Assembly (NCBI GenBank): GCA_000226015.1
Contig: JH156402.1
Coordinates: 1-58,162, forward strand
From: Mnemiopsis leidyi
Taxonomy: Eukaryota; Ctenophora; Tentaculata; Lobata; Bolinopsidae
DNA: 58,162 bases
Reading direction: 5' to 3'
Position numbers and translations under genes: made by a program. The first letter of the stretch is position 1, and every line of letters begins with the position of its first letter. Below the pieces are notes generated by a model. The model was not told where the DNA came from. It saw nothing but the letters and a program-made list of their open reading frames with translations, and made no database searches. Below are positions 38,042-48,567 of this stretch, in pieces.

Positions 38042-39453
38042 ATGGCTTGGCGACAGTTTTTCTTTTTACTTGCTCTTTCCATGTTAGCCCTTGCTGGAAG
38101 AGACTTTTACAAAATTCTTGGTGTTAACAAGTCAGCTTCAAAAAAAGAAATCAAAAAGGCATATAGAAAGCTTGCCATGAAATATCATCCAGATAAAAAT
38201 CCTGATGATGATACAGCTGCTGACAAATTCAAGGAAATTGGGGAAGTTTATGAAATTCTTGCTGATGATGATAAACGTAAAACCTATGATCGGCATGGTG
38301 AAGAGGGTGTAAAGAACATGCAGCAAGGTGGAGGTCATGATCCATTTGCTAACTTCTTTGGTCACTTTGGATTTGGCCAGCAGCAAGAAGAACAAAGGGA
38401 ATATAAAGGATCTGATGTTGTGGTCGATTTGTTCGTTACCTTAGAGGAACTGTATCTTGGTAATTTTGTGACTATCAAAAGAGACCGCCCCACATTTGAA
38501 GAAACTTCAGGAACTAGACAGTGCAACTGCAGAATGGAGATGAAAACTCACATGACAGGCCCTGGATCGTTCCAGGTGAGTATTTCCAACTTTTAAACCT
38601 TCAATTGGATAGGAAGAAGTGTTGATTTTATGCCCCTAATTACATTCCTTATATGTTGGCTCATGTTGCCTTGTTCTCAAATTACTTCTGTTTTTACTCA
38701 CTTCATGATACTGCTTACCAGCATAATTTGTTTATTCCAGATGACCCAACACAGGGTCTGTGATCAATGCCCTAATCTCCGTCAAGCAATTGAGACTGAA
38801 GAATTAGAGCTAGAGATCGAGCCTGGAATGTTGGATGGCATGACTCAAAGATTCTCTGGTGAGCTATTAGTTTGATTTTATAAATTTAATCGACTTAAAA
38901 TGACAATCATTTGCATAATCGAAATTATCTTAAACTCAGAATATTTCGAGGAAGTGACAAATTTAGAATATAATTTAAAAACTCAGTTCTACCAATTGGC
39001 TCTTAGTTAAAAAATTCTAATTTTTTCTTGGAATCGAAAGACTCATTAATGTCCTTTCCAGGTAAAGGAGAGCCTCATATGGAAGGGGAACCTGGAGATC
39101 TTTACTTCAAAGTCAAGACTATCAGGCACAACATCTTTGAGAGAAAAGGAGATGATTTGTATACAAATCTAACTATATCTCTCCAAGAAGCTCTCGTTGG
39201 ATTTGACATGACCTTGTCTCACTTGGACGGACATGGAGTTGATATTAAGCGAGAAAAAGTTACTTGGCCCGGTGCCATTATTATGAAAAAGGGAGAGGGT
39301 ATGCCTAACTTTGAAAACCGCAATAAGCTAGGGAACTTGTATATAACCTTTGATGTGAAATTCCCTCGGGGAGAGTTATCAAGTGAAGACAAAGACAATG
39401 TCAGGAAAATTTTGAACCAAGCAAGCGCTCAGAAGGCCTACAATGGATTGTAA
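38042..39453 (+). CDS. DNAJB11: ER Hsp40 co-chaperone DNAJB11 (ERdj3)
   Basis: Three exons (38042-38575, 38741-38858, 39062-39453), all GT-AG and in phase, give 347 aa, close to the 358 aa of human DNAJB11. Residues 1-18 ([18 protein letters not shown]) form a signal peptide. The J domain follows at once ([10 protein letters not shown]...[19 protein letters not shown] at 49-51), then a Gly/Phe-rich linker ([11 protein letters not shown]). The substrate-binding region has the diagnostic cysteines CNCRMEM and VCDQCPN across the first splice junction. [44 protein letters not shown] and LDGHGVDI match the family nearly word for word. The C-terminus ends KAYNGL, where vertebrates have a few more residues. 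It acts in the ER lumen as a BiP/HSPA5 partner in folding and degradation. The ATG at 38042 is chosen because it starts the signal peptide; an AG acceptor 5 nt before it suggests a 5' UTR or leader junction. Confidence 0.96.
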
Positions 39454-40087
39454 TCCCTCAAGAATTTAGCTGTCCATTTTAAAGTTTAAAGCTGAGCTGG
39501 GTTAATTTAGTTCATCCAATCACCCAGAATACGCTTATCAGATTTGTATAATGTATGAAATGCAATTTTGCTTAACTTTTGCTTTATTGGTTTAATTTTG
39601 TATTTTAATGTTCAGGGGCTGTGCCTGTTGGTTTAAGGTTTATCATCTGATAATTAATGCTATCAGATTATAACTTTTGGTTGAGACTGCTTTTATATCT
39701 AGTCAGTTAAACTAATTATTTATCCAATATCCTCAGCTTAATCTTGAGATGCAGTACTTGTTGTAGTGTAGTAAGCACTTACTCAGTTTACCTAGTACCA
39801 CATTCAATGTAGCCTGTTGTGTCAGCAAAGTGTGGTATAATATATACTATCTAGGCCTACATTTGAGTGCTTAAACCACTTCTTTGAATGGTAAAAGTGA
39901 GACTGAAAGTTTATAACTGATGTATCTGAAATGCTTTGAGTTCCAAGCCATCATTTGACCTCAATATTTGTGTCTTTATTTGTTTATCGAACATAAGTCC
40001 TTACTCTATAATTTAATCAATCCATCATCATCGTTTGGTTATTCACATGTGTTTGTACAAGAACATAAATTTTAAACTCTTAAGCAC
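39454..40087. other. Intergenic gap DNAJB11 to FTCDNL1-like
   Basis: About 630 bp. I find no AATAAA on the plus strand by eye and no exon. The end of the gap carries two acceptor-like AGs around the next start codon (cttttaaactcttaag and gttgcag). Confidence 0.5.
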
Positions 40088-40939
40088 ATGGTTGCAGATT
40101 CATTCATGAATCAAAGACTTTTAGTTTGCTGCCTAAATATTCAGGAAGCCCGAATTTCTGTCGTTGTTTCACAACTAATCAACATTTGCTCCAACAATCT
40201 CGTTAAGTCCTTCGTTGATCCTCTTTACAACCGCTCAAATTTAACGTTTTGTGGACAGAAAGATGAAATAGTATCATTGGTTGATCAAATTAGTGATGTA
40301 GCTCTTGAGAACATTGATGTTAACAGTCCTGATCGAGTGACTGACTCCACAATGCACCATCACATCGGCATTATTGATAACATACCTGTACACCCATTAC
40401 ACAACACGACTGTGGAGGATGCTGCTGAAACTGCCATAAGTGTCTCTGACACACTCATCTCGAAAGGCATCCCAACACTTCTCTACGGAGCTGCAGATAA
40501 GGAACTTGGACGATCATTGGTGCAAGTCCGGAAAAGTACGTCTTTTTTTCAACGAGGACAAACAAGTGATAACGGACAGATAACTGGTCATCCTAGATTG
40601 GGCACATCAGTTGTGGGTGCTGTTCCTTATGTGTTGAGCTTTAATATGGTTATTAACACGGGAGATATTGATAGAATTGTGCCTCTTATACCTGGAATAA
40701 GAAGCAAGAGATATGGAGTTCAAGTAATGCCATACAAGAATGTGTTCCAAGGAGAGAATGTTGTCGAAATTGCCTGCAATTTAACTCAGCCCTGTAGCTT
40801 GAAGGGGGGTTCTGGTGCTGTACTTGATACAGTAACGTCTTTGGTTGAGCAACTTGATTTAAGAGTAATACATAGTTACAGCACAAATCCGCCATTTGAT
40901 TCCATTCTTAGTTCGTATCTTCACTTGATAAACCGCTAG
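40088..40939 (+). CDS. Formiminotransferase N-terminal subdomain protein (FTCDNL1-like)
   Basis: Single-exon frame of 283 aa, or 277 from the second ATG at 40106, which I consider slightly better because MNQRLLVCCLNIQEAR aligns with the vertebrate FTCDNL1 start (ACLLNVSEAR). The N-terminal part resembles the formiminotransferase N-terminal subdomain of FTCD: SEGR-like 'IQEAR' start, FVDPLYNRSNLTFCG (compare D-x(5)-NRTVYTFVG), a His-rich segment MHHHIGIIDNIPVHPL where FTCD has GEHPRMGALDVCPFIPV, then TLLYGAADKE and GHPRLGTSVVGAVPYVLSFNMVI. The last third (RIVPLIPGIRSKRYGVQVMP...) fits the C-terminal subdomain of the transferase domain. No cyclodeaminase domain follows. Activity on formiminoglutamate is not shown for FTCDNL1 proteins. 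HYI starts only 54 bp downstream. Confidence 0.85.
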   Translation: MVADSFMNQRLLVCCLNIQEARISVVVSQLINICSNNLVKSFVDPLYNRSNLTFCGQKDEIVSLVDQISDVALENIDVNSPDRVTDSTMHHHIGIIDNIPVHPLHNTTVEDAAETAISVSDTLISKGIPTLLYGAADKELGRSLVQVRKSTSFFQRGQTSDNGQITGHPRLGTSVVGAVPYVLSFNMVINTGDIDRIVPLIPGIRSKRYGVQVMPYKNVFQGENVVEIACNLTQPCSLKGGSGAVLDTVTSLVEQLDLRVIHSYSTNPPFDSILSSYLHLINR

Positions 40940-40993
40940 AATTCAATAACCCAATCGATTCTAAATTCTTAATTTACATCAGAGAAAAGAATC
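40940..40993 (+). promoter_or_regulatory. 54-bp intercistronic spacer with acceptor-like site
   Basis: Between the stop of the FTCDNL1-like gene and the HYI start lie only 54 bp. They contain a pyrimidine-rich stretch and 'aatttacatcag' (AG at 40981-40982), 11 nt before the HYI ATG, and no AATAAA. This is too short for an ordinary terminator plus promoter; a trans-splice acceptor is a reasonable reading. Confidence 0.45.
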
Positions 40994-41800
40994 ATGGCGG
41001 TATCTCAGAACTTGAAGTTTGCATGTAACATTGGGACCATGTTTTCTCCGTCCACATCATTGATAGACCGACTCAAGCATGCTCGAGCCTGTGGGTTTGA
41101 TGCATTAGAAGTAGCCTTCCCCTACACATGGAGTCTTGATGAGTGGCAGGAGGCATTGGCAGCACATCCTATGCAAGTTGTACTGATTAACACTCCGTTG
41201 GGACCTAACAAAGAACCAGGACTGGCAGCTTGCCAAAACAAACAAAGTGAGTTCTTGGCAGGAATTGAAAAAGGAGTGGAATACTGCAATGCTTTGAAGT
41301 GCTCACAACTACACATCATGGCTGGAAATGAGCCCCATTACGAAGGACAAAATAAATTGTTCCTTACTCAAATGAGAAAATCAAGTGATGTTTTGAAGAA
41401 ATGGGGAATAGTCGGTCTGATAGAAACTATTAGCCCTGGAGCTATACCAGGGTACTTTTTGAACAATCCTAGGGAAACTCTTAACCTCGTTGCGGACATT
41501 GCATGTGACAATATTGGTTTTCAGTTTGATGTTTTCCACTTCAGCATGCTCGGGGAATCTGATGACCAAATTGCAACTTTATTCAACGAGGCAAACCTGA
41601 AGCACATCAAGCATGTTCAAGTGGCCCAAACTCCTAAAAGGAATGAAGTTAATGCTGAAGGTGGTGTAGATTACAGACGAATTTTTAAGCATATGATCTC
41701 AAAGAATTATAGTGGTTTTGTTGGACTGGAATACAAACCAGCAGAACTCTCCGACATGCCTTGTTCGAAGGCAACTTTACAATTTTTATCAGAATTTTGA
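40994..41800 (+). CDS. HYI: Hydroxypyruvate isomerase family protein
   Basis: Single-exon frame of 268 aa, near the 277 aa of human HYI. It is a xylose-isomerase-like TIM barrel that would interconvert hydroxypyruvate and tartronate semialdehyde in the cytosol. Recognisable blocks: FACNIGTMF at the start; GFDALEVAFPYTWSL; VVLINTPLGPNKEPGLA (human LVLINTPPGDQEKGEMGLG); LHIMAGNEP; VGLIETISPGAIPGYFLNNP with the catalytic-type Glu; FQFDVFHFSML with the metal-site Asp and His; HVQVAQTPKRNE; and YSGFVGLEYKP with the final catalytic Glu. No interruption of the family core is seen. The absence of introns in this gene and the one before it contrasts with multi-exon neighbours. The gene has no visible promoter or poly(A) signal of its own. 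Confidence 0.95.
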   Translation: MAVSQNLKFACNIGTMFSPSTSLIDRLKHARACGFDALEVAFPYTWSLDEWQEALAAHPMQVVLINTPLGPNKEPGLAACQNKQSEFLAGIEKGVEYCNALKCSQLHIMAGNEPHYEGQNKLFLTQMRKSSDVLKKWGIVGLIETISPGAIPGYFLNNPRETLNLVADIACDNIGFQFDVFHFSMLGESDDQIATLFNEANLKHIKHVQVAQTPKRNEVNAEGGVDYRRIFKHMISKNYSGFVGLEYKPAELSDMPCSKATLQFLSEF

Positions 41801-42093
41801 TTTATCATTTTAAATCCAGTAAAATTAGAATTTTCTCAAATTTCCTCAAAGAAAAAATATTTTTATGTGACAGGCATGGATTTTCTAATCGTGGAGTTTT
41901 TACAGTAAATGTTTTAAGCTGTATACATGCAAATTTCACACTGTTCACAGAATTTTGAAATAGGACTTTTCTTCGATTGAACTATAATTTCTAATTAAAT
42001 CTATAACCTCTAGAATTTTTTCTTAGAATTGCATTAAGTTCAATAGCTTCATGGTCCAAGTTATATGCAGTGTCAAACCTTAGGTCTTAGAAA
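41801..42093. other. Intergenic gap HYI to ERCC1
   Basis: A 293-bp AT-rich gap. I see no AATAAA on the plus strand. An acceptor-like 'ccttaggtcttag' ends 3 nt before the ERCC1-type ATG at 42094. Confidence 0.5.
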
Positions 42094-45000
42094 ATGTACA
42101 AAATTCCAGATGACTCCATTGTTGAAGATGAAATCCCCGTCAAAAGTTATTTCAAAAGTAAAAATGGAGTTAGCCTAGATGAGACAGTGCGGAACTATGG
42201 AAGATCTGAAACAGCTTCTTCCTCTGCAAACAGCTTCTTCCTCTGCAAAACCTGCTTCCTCTGCAAAAGCTGCTTCCTCTGCAAATCCTGCTTCCTCTGC
42301 AAAACCTGGTTCACCTTTAAAACCTGGTTCACCTTCGATCTTAACTAGGTTTAAATCAGAGGAAGCGCAAGCTTCAGACATCCAGAGTGACAAAATGAAT
42401 ACATCTCCTATAATTGATGAAAATCATGCCGCAGGACAATTGGACATAGATGTTGCAGCTCAGTTAAAATCCAATGAAGATTCTACTGCACATGAGATCA
42501 ATATAAGCGCTGCCAATCCAGGTGCTAAAAGCTTATCAGCAGCGTTTTCTTACATAAAGGACACCGAGTTCTACAACGAAGAAGATGCAAAAAAGGCTGT
42601 TGAGGAGAACAGAAAACGAAAAATTGTGGATAGTGCAGAGAAAGATAAATCTGAGCATTCCAAGAAAGCAGAAATATCACAGGTGTGAATATTTTTCAGG
42701 ACATCACAAAACTAATCAAAACTTTTACTGTTGCACTTCCTAATTTTGTATTCATTTGTCAAAAATATTAATTAATTGAATTTTTCATTCGTAGCTTCTG
42801 TAGTTCTGATTTGTGGTTTGACAATTAAACTCTCTTCAGAACTCAAGTGCAGCAGTGATAGTCTCGACGCGGCAGCGCGGAAACCCACTGCTCCCGCACA
42901 TGCGAAACGTAATAGTCACATACAGGGACGATATTCTACCTGACTACGTACTGGGGGCTAACACTTGTGCTATCTTCCTCTCTCTGAAGTACCATCGTCT
43001 TCATCCAGATGTGAGTATCAACAGTCTTCATTTTATAAACTTGCTCATTTATTTGCTAGTTTTCAGTTGGACCTAGATATCTGAATTAAAATGGGTATTA
43101 AAATGAATCTGTTAAGTATAAGTACTCCCCTTTCCTAATACCACTCTATACATTATCCCGAAATCCCTGTCCTGTCCCTTTTTAATCAACTGAAATATTT
43201 AACTATAGGTTTTGTACCCAACCTGAAATATTTCTATATTCACCTGTTTCGACTTTTCTTTTGATTCTGAAGCTAACAGAAGCATTGTCCAGTTTAGTAA
43301 AGAACATGCGACTTATCTCCTGGTTCCACGTTTTTCTGCACGTGTCACTGCTTTTCTTGAATACTATTTTTAGCACTGAGTTCTTGTCACAATTTACTGT
43401 CAGACCTTCTGAACCTGGAATTTTGTGTCTGTGTAAATATTTGGTAAATGATAGTATTCCAGAATCCAGATTCCCAGTCGCTGAGAATTGTTAAGTTTTA
43501 CCGTCCTGGAGTACATTAGTAAGAAATATAGTCGACAGTTCTTGTCACTCCACTTTTAGCCAACTGATAACTTGAGCAGTTTATTTTGTGCAAATGAATA
43601 AACTATTAAATTAATAGACAGTTAATACTTAATTAATACTACTTAATAAATAGACTATTAAGTAATAAGTATCAAGGAGCTACTCTGAAAAACTAGCTGT
43701 TATATTGAAACAATCTTACTCGTGACTATGGTCATTGGTCCATATTGTTGTGGTGTTGTCACATGAATGTACTTCAATCTCATGTGAGTTACACTGAAAC
43801 ACTTCAATGGTTGGGGGAAGGTTTAAGTTTATGTATAGATAACTGTTGTATATCCATTTGCTTGTTGTTGTGTCTATCTTGTACCTATAGAGTAGACTAT
43901 ATAAGTTATTTTAGTGTAAAACTGATGCTGATAAATTCTATAATCTTTATTAACCAGCTCTTTGGGAAACAAAATTATTCATCTTTTTACCACAAGATTT
44001 GGACCCTCTTCTCACTGCCAAACGTAGATGCAGTTCTAATTTGCAATACTTCCTCAAGCAGATTAATGACGTAGAAAGATTCTCGTTCTACATTCCGCCA
44101 ACCTGTCGAAAGAGCAAAATTTTAAGTAGTATAGAACGATCGAGTATACTAGTAGGCAGGAATACTAAAGAGTTGACTCTAAAGTATATACCAATCTAAA
44201 GCTCTGTAGGTTTAAACCATTAACCAAGTTTTACATATCAACTTGAAATATTCTTACTTGTATTGTGTACCCGTATATTTGCTGCATAAACGAGTAAGGG
44301 CAAAAAAGCTAGAACCAGATTTATCATCATCAGATCATTAAAGCACTGGGAGCCGAGGTTGAGACTGTAAGGCTAGCATTAGGGTCAACAAGATTGCGAC
44401 AAATTTATCTGCTTTGCGAGCTGCAACTTACTTGATAAGTCAAAAGATTTTATGTAGCTGTTCTCAGTGCGCCTGTCCTAAATATTGAGACAGTGAGATA
44501 CCATCTTCTTTTAGCCGTCTAGATCATTAGTCATTAGGTGTCAACCTAACTTATTATTCTTTAAAACTAGACTAACCGTGTGAATTATTGATGGTCGTTA
44601 ATTGTAAATAACGACATAGCCCATCTAACGCTCGTCTATCTTACACAACTACAGCCCTACATCTTATATTGAAGGAGAAATTTCTTACTTAACCATTTCT
44701 AGTCCCTTCTAAGCTAGAAGTTAATTAAGTTTTATTTGCACCTGTTACTGCACTGTTCGACAGCTGGTCCCAACAATTAGGTGCTGAACAAAACTAATTT
44801 TTAGGTTAGAGGAATAGAGTCTGCCATTTCATTTATTGTAAAGATATAGAAATAATTAAGGCGGGAAGGTATTATTGCTTTATTGGCGTATCTGAGTTAA
44901 GGAGCATGAGCAATGATAGGAAACTTGTAACCTGGTCCAGCCCATATGATACCTGTATATCCAACGTTACCCTGTACTAATTTTAGTTATTTTCAAATCC

Positions 45001-47514
45001 TAAGACCGAGGAAGCTTACTACATACTAACTAGTCATACAATGGAAATCTATGTATACCCCCAATTACCTAATGTAAGCTGAGTCAATGCAGGTTCCTTC
45101 TTACTCAGCATGAACATGTAAGAGGCAGAGTCTTCTCCGGCAAACGAGAAACTGGCCACATCAGACCACGTACTTCTACATCCTAGTTTTAGTAACATAG
45201 ACACTACTGTTATGTTACCCCATTTTATCGACAGCTTATCTTCATCTGTCGAAACATAAGCTGTTAAATTTAGAAAACTTGTTGAATTGGATAAAATAAA
45301 AATTCAACAACAATATAGGTACCTATCACTACACTTGTAAAGAACGGCTTGAGTAAATCTAATTGACGACACTTGGAGATTGATTACAGAGTATTCTCTA
45401 CTGGAGTATCTCTGGTAATCATCCTTACCTAGGCAAATAGTCCAGATGTTCTCCTCAGCATGAACCGGGATTTTAGCCTCAATCGGCACGCTTCCTCCTG
45501 TACATTCGTGAATCTCGTACTCGACCAGGGGCCGGGGTCTTTAGACAAATCAATGTTTGTGTTTGTACGGTAGTCTCCGTTCTTAGCCCTCCTGTAGTTC
45601 TCACTTTTACTTGATAGCACCACTACCATGGTTTTGTTTTATAGTTTTGTTTTATAGTTTTGTTTTATAGTTTTGTTTTATAGTTTTGTTTTATAGTTTT
45701 GTTTTATAGTTTTGTTTTATAGTTTTGTTTTATAGTTTTGTTTTATAGTTTTGTTTTATAGTTTTGTTTTATAGTTTTGTTTTATAGTTTTGTTTTATAG
45801 TTTTGTTTTATAGTTTTGTTTTATAGTTTTGTTTTATAGTTTTGTTTTATAATCAAGTTGGTATGACTTAATTGGTATTACTTAATTGGTATTACTTAAT
45901 TGGGTCAATGTTGTGAATCCATTAATTTAAACAAACTTTATAGTCAACTTGAGTGAACCTAAAAAATAGAGCCTGTACTTCAAATCCAGCCTACCAGATT
46001 AATGAAATTCGCTTTTTTTTGATTAAGAGGAGAACTTCCTATTTTCAAGCACATAGTCTGTAGATCAATCTCTATAGGGTCTTCTTCGTGAACTTTTTTA
46101 ATCCAAATGTCTAACTCTGAAAGTTAAGTAATTGTTTACATCTTAATTTGACATTCACGATAACAAATACAAATTGCTATCATTGAGGGTGTTGTCAAAG
46201 TTGTCTACTGTATAAAATTTAGCTTACCTTGGCCTATCGCTCGATCTAGAAAAGGTAGTACTCTTATCGACAGCAAGGTTACTACAGTTAATAACATCGC
46301 TAAACATAATGCAAACCTAGAAAACGAAGAATGGACGTTAACTGCTCAATTCAGATATCGTTCGTCTGGAGTCGTTCAATAATCATGTACCTTAATTGTA
46401 CCTGGAATTGTTGAATAATCATGTACTCGAAGCATACTTTGTTAGACAAAGTGAAGCAGCGTATGTTGATTAGATAACACTATTGTCCTAACGGTCAATA
46501 TAAGGGGCGTACTGCTCGTATTGGTACTCGTGCTTTTCTTTCTTGTCCTCGGCTACTGAATCTAGACTATTGTCTTGTAGATAAATATTGAATACATTTA
46601 TATAGCCTGATGGTTACAGTTATCCCTCCATCATTAGTTCTTAAGTTAAATATAAATAATTATTCACCATTTGATAGTTGTAACAAGTTCACCTTTGTCA
46701 GTTTTTTCTCATTTTTACATCCCTCAAAACAGCAATAATATAAGTTGACCACCTTTTCAGTACATCTACGAGCGACTAAGACAATTGGGTAAGGGGTACA
46801 TAGTACGCATACTTTTACTCCAGGTGGACATTCCGGACTCTGCTATCTGTATTGAGGAACTGACTAAAGTCGCTCTGCTCAGCAGTCTCACTCTAATGTT
46901 AGCCTGGTCCCCTGCTGAAGCTGCTAGGTAACATTCACTTAGCGATTTGTTTTTACTTGTGTGTAAATTGAGACAGAGAGATAGATCATATTTAAACTTT
47001 TACTTAATACTTTAAGGTAAAACCGTACAAGTCTGAACTACACCAAGTTGATTATCATTGCTCAATCAGACACACAACCCCAATTTTCAGATACTTAGAA
47101 GCATTCAAGATATACGAGAACAAACCACCTGAAGTTTTGCAGGGAATTAAAGACACGAGCTACCAAGGACATCTGAACGGTTTTCTTACGTCTATAAGAG
47201 GAGTTAACAAAACCGATGTTGCTAGGTCAGTGGACTAAGGGGTAACTAAGGGATTACTTAGTGGTATCTAAGAGTTATCCAAGGGGAAGCTAAGGGATTT
47301 TTGGCATGATTTCGATTAATATCTTATCTCACAACGGTTTAACTGAGATTGTTTGCTATCTAAGGTATTTTGCAGGTTAAAGTCAGAGTTCGGTACAGTA
47401 AAGGACATTGTGCAAGCTGATAAAGGAAGATTGTCAGCACTGCCCGGTATAGGAGAGAAGAAAGCTGGAAGAATACACGAGCTGTTTAGACAACCTTTTA
47501 GAAACCTCAAGTAA
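42094..47514 (+). CDS. ERCC1: DNA excision repair protein ERCC1 (apparent +1 frame break near N-terminus)
   Basis: Non-catalytic partner of XPF in the structure-specific nuclease of nucleotide excision and crosslink repair. Five exons: 42094-42682, 42840-43010, 46761-46927, 47091-47225 and 47376-47514, all GT-AG and in phase with one another. The central domain has [50 protein letters not shown] and [18 protein letters not shown]. The C-terminal tandem helix-hairpin-helix has [11 protein letters not shown] and [15 protein letters not shown]. The frame of exon 1 that joins exon 2 opens at an ATG at 42179, but the family-like acidic start ([20 protein letters not shown]) lies in a different frame from 42094. 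The two frames meet inside a Ser/Ala repeat at 42211-42250, where the first unit is 19 nt. Hence either a real or assembly indel, or a shortened protein from 42179 (370 aa). Intron 2 is 3.75 kb and contains another gene. Confidence 0.92.
44879..44884 (-). other. Poly(A) signal of the nested minus-strand gene
   Basis: AATAAA on the minus strand lies 12 nt beyond the stop codon of the nested gene, giving it a very short 3' UTR. Confidence 0.6.
44897..46297 (-). CDS. Unrecognised secreted protein gene nested in ERCC1 intron 2
   Basis: Five exons on the strand opposite ERCC1: 46297-46228, 46116-45995, about 45581-45429, 45182-45069 and 44952-44897. All have GT donors and AG acceptors. Junctions 1-2, 2-3, 3-4 and 4-5 are phase-consistent provided one base is missing in the C-rich run of exon 3 (minus-strand GACCCCGGCCCC, about 45528-45538). 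Without it the frame breaks there. The N-terminus [18 protein letters not shown] is a signal peptide; an acceptor-like 'ttttctag' just upstream leaves a 5' exon possible. The mature part reads [70 protein letters not shown] and ends [18 protein letters not shown], about 171 aa in all. Beta-rich in appearance with few cysteines. I do not recognise the family. The exon-3 acceptor (gctaag) is the weakest point. Confidence 0.65.
45634..45852. repeat. 13-bp tandem array, about 17 units, in ERCC1 intron 2
   Basis: Nearly perfect repeats of 'ttttgttttatag'. On the ERCC1 (sense) strand every unit ends in a pyrimidine-rich TTTTATAG, which resembles a weak 3' splice site. It lies between exons 2 and 3 of the nested gene. 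Confidence 0.95.
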
Positions 47515-48567
47515 AAAGTTGCAGAAGTATAAATGTTGATACACTTGCAACTTTGTAAAGATGTTTTATTATGTGAACAATGCCTTAGATTAGTAGTTAC
47601 TAGTTTCGCATTTTATGGGCACTTGAAACAGTTTTTATGGATTGAGTTGGCGCCTCGAATTTTTAAATTGTATTTGTGTTAACAAATATGCCTTTAGACT
47701 CCCAGGGGCCAGACTCTGGCAGCCAGAGACATATTCGATTAAGGCTCCTCATAAGCTGATAAGGGTACATCTCTTAAAGTTCGTAAGCGTAAGGCGCGGA
47801 AACATGGTTACATAAACGGATTTTCTTGTAGATGCTGTCGATGTCGTGCGCGGCTTGAATTTTTCGCTATAACACGTCAGTGGATTGATTGCTTCTACCA
47901 AACATGCATAACAAGTAAATGAAACTGTCACAACGCGTTGCTTGTACTGTGAAAAAACTACTTCTTCTGTAGAGAGAAACTTCAGGTTTTTAACTGAAGA
48001 AAAGTTAGGATCATACTGCCTTTGACTGTTAAATTATCTCCTATGAAGTAATAAATTGAAAATTTATAATCGCCCTGCTAAACAGTCTCGTTCTTTTAAG
48101 CATTAAAGTCTTTGGCATGCATTACATAATCTCCAGGATGCATCACGTAACATGTCATCAATATTCAATAGACCTCGTTACTTGTTCTAAATGTGTAAAT
48201 TCGCGATATCTGATGTGGTACAAATTCTTTTGTTGCAGAAATAACAACATACTTAGTGTGCAATGTGCACTTGTAATATATATAGTCCTCAGTGCAAATA
48301 AAAACATCTGAGCCAGCATTGTGAAGTCTTGAAGATTGGGTTTTATTTGTAATATTTATTCTCTTCTATATCTATTCAGTATGCTCTTTGTCCCATTTTT
48401 ATGATATTAAGCTAACAAAGTAACAAGTTTTAGATGTTTTCACTGACAATGTACAATCCTCTGAGCTTTGTATCTTGGATAGAAAAGCTTGAGGCATGTT
48501 TTAAGTTTATTTTGAACTAAAATTCTCTAGTTAAGGTAACCTAGATGTGAAACGTCCAGTTTGGATT
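47515..48567. other. ERCC1 3' flank and upstream of the RAD51 paralogue
   Basis: AATAAA occurs at 48051-48056 and again near 48296 (both plus strand), the first such signals I see downstream of the DNAJB11-ERCC1 cluster. Acceptor-like AGs (tctctag, taacctag) lie 24 nt and more before the next ATG. No exon seen. Confidence 0.5.

Noticed and set aside
40088..41800. FTCDNL1-like and HYI as bacterial transfers because both lack introns and are tightly spaced
   Set aside because: Both match animal orthologues in sequence and base composition like neighbouring exons; no bacterial features such as a Shine-Dalgarno site.
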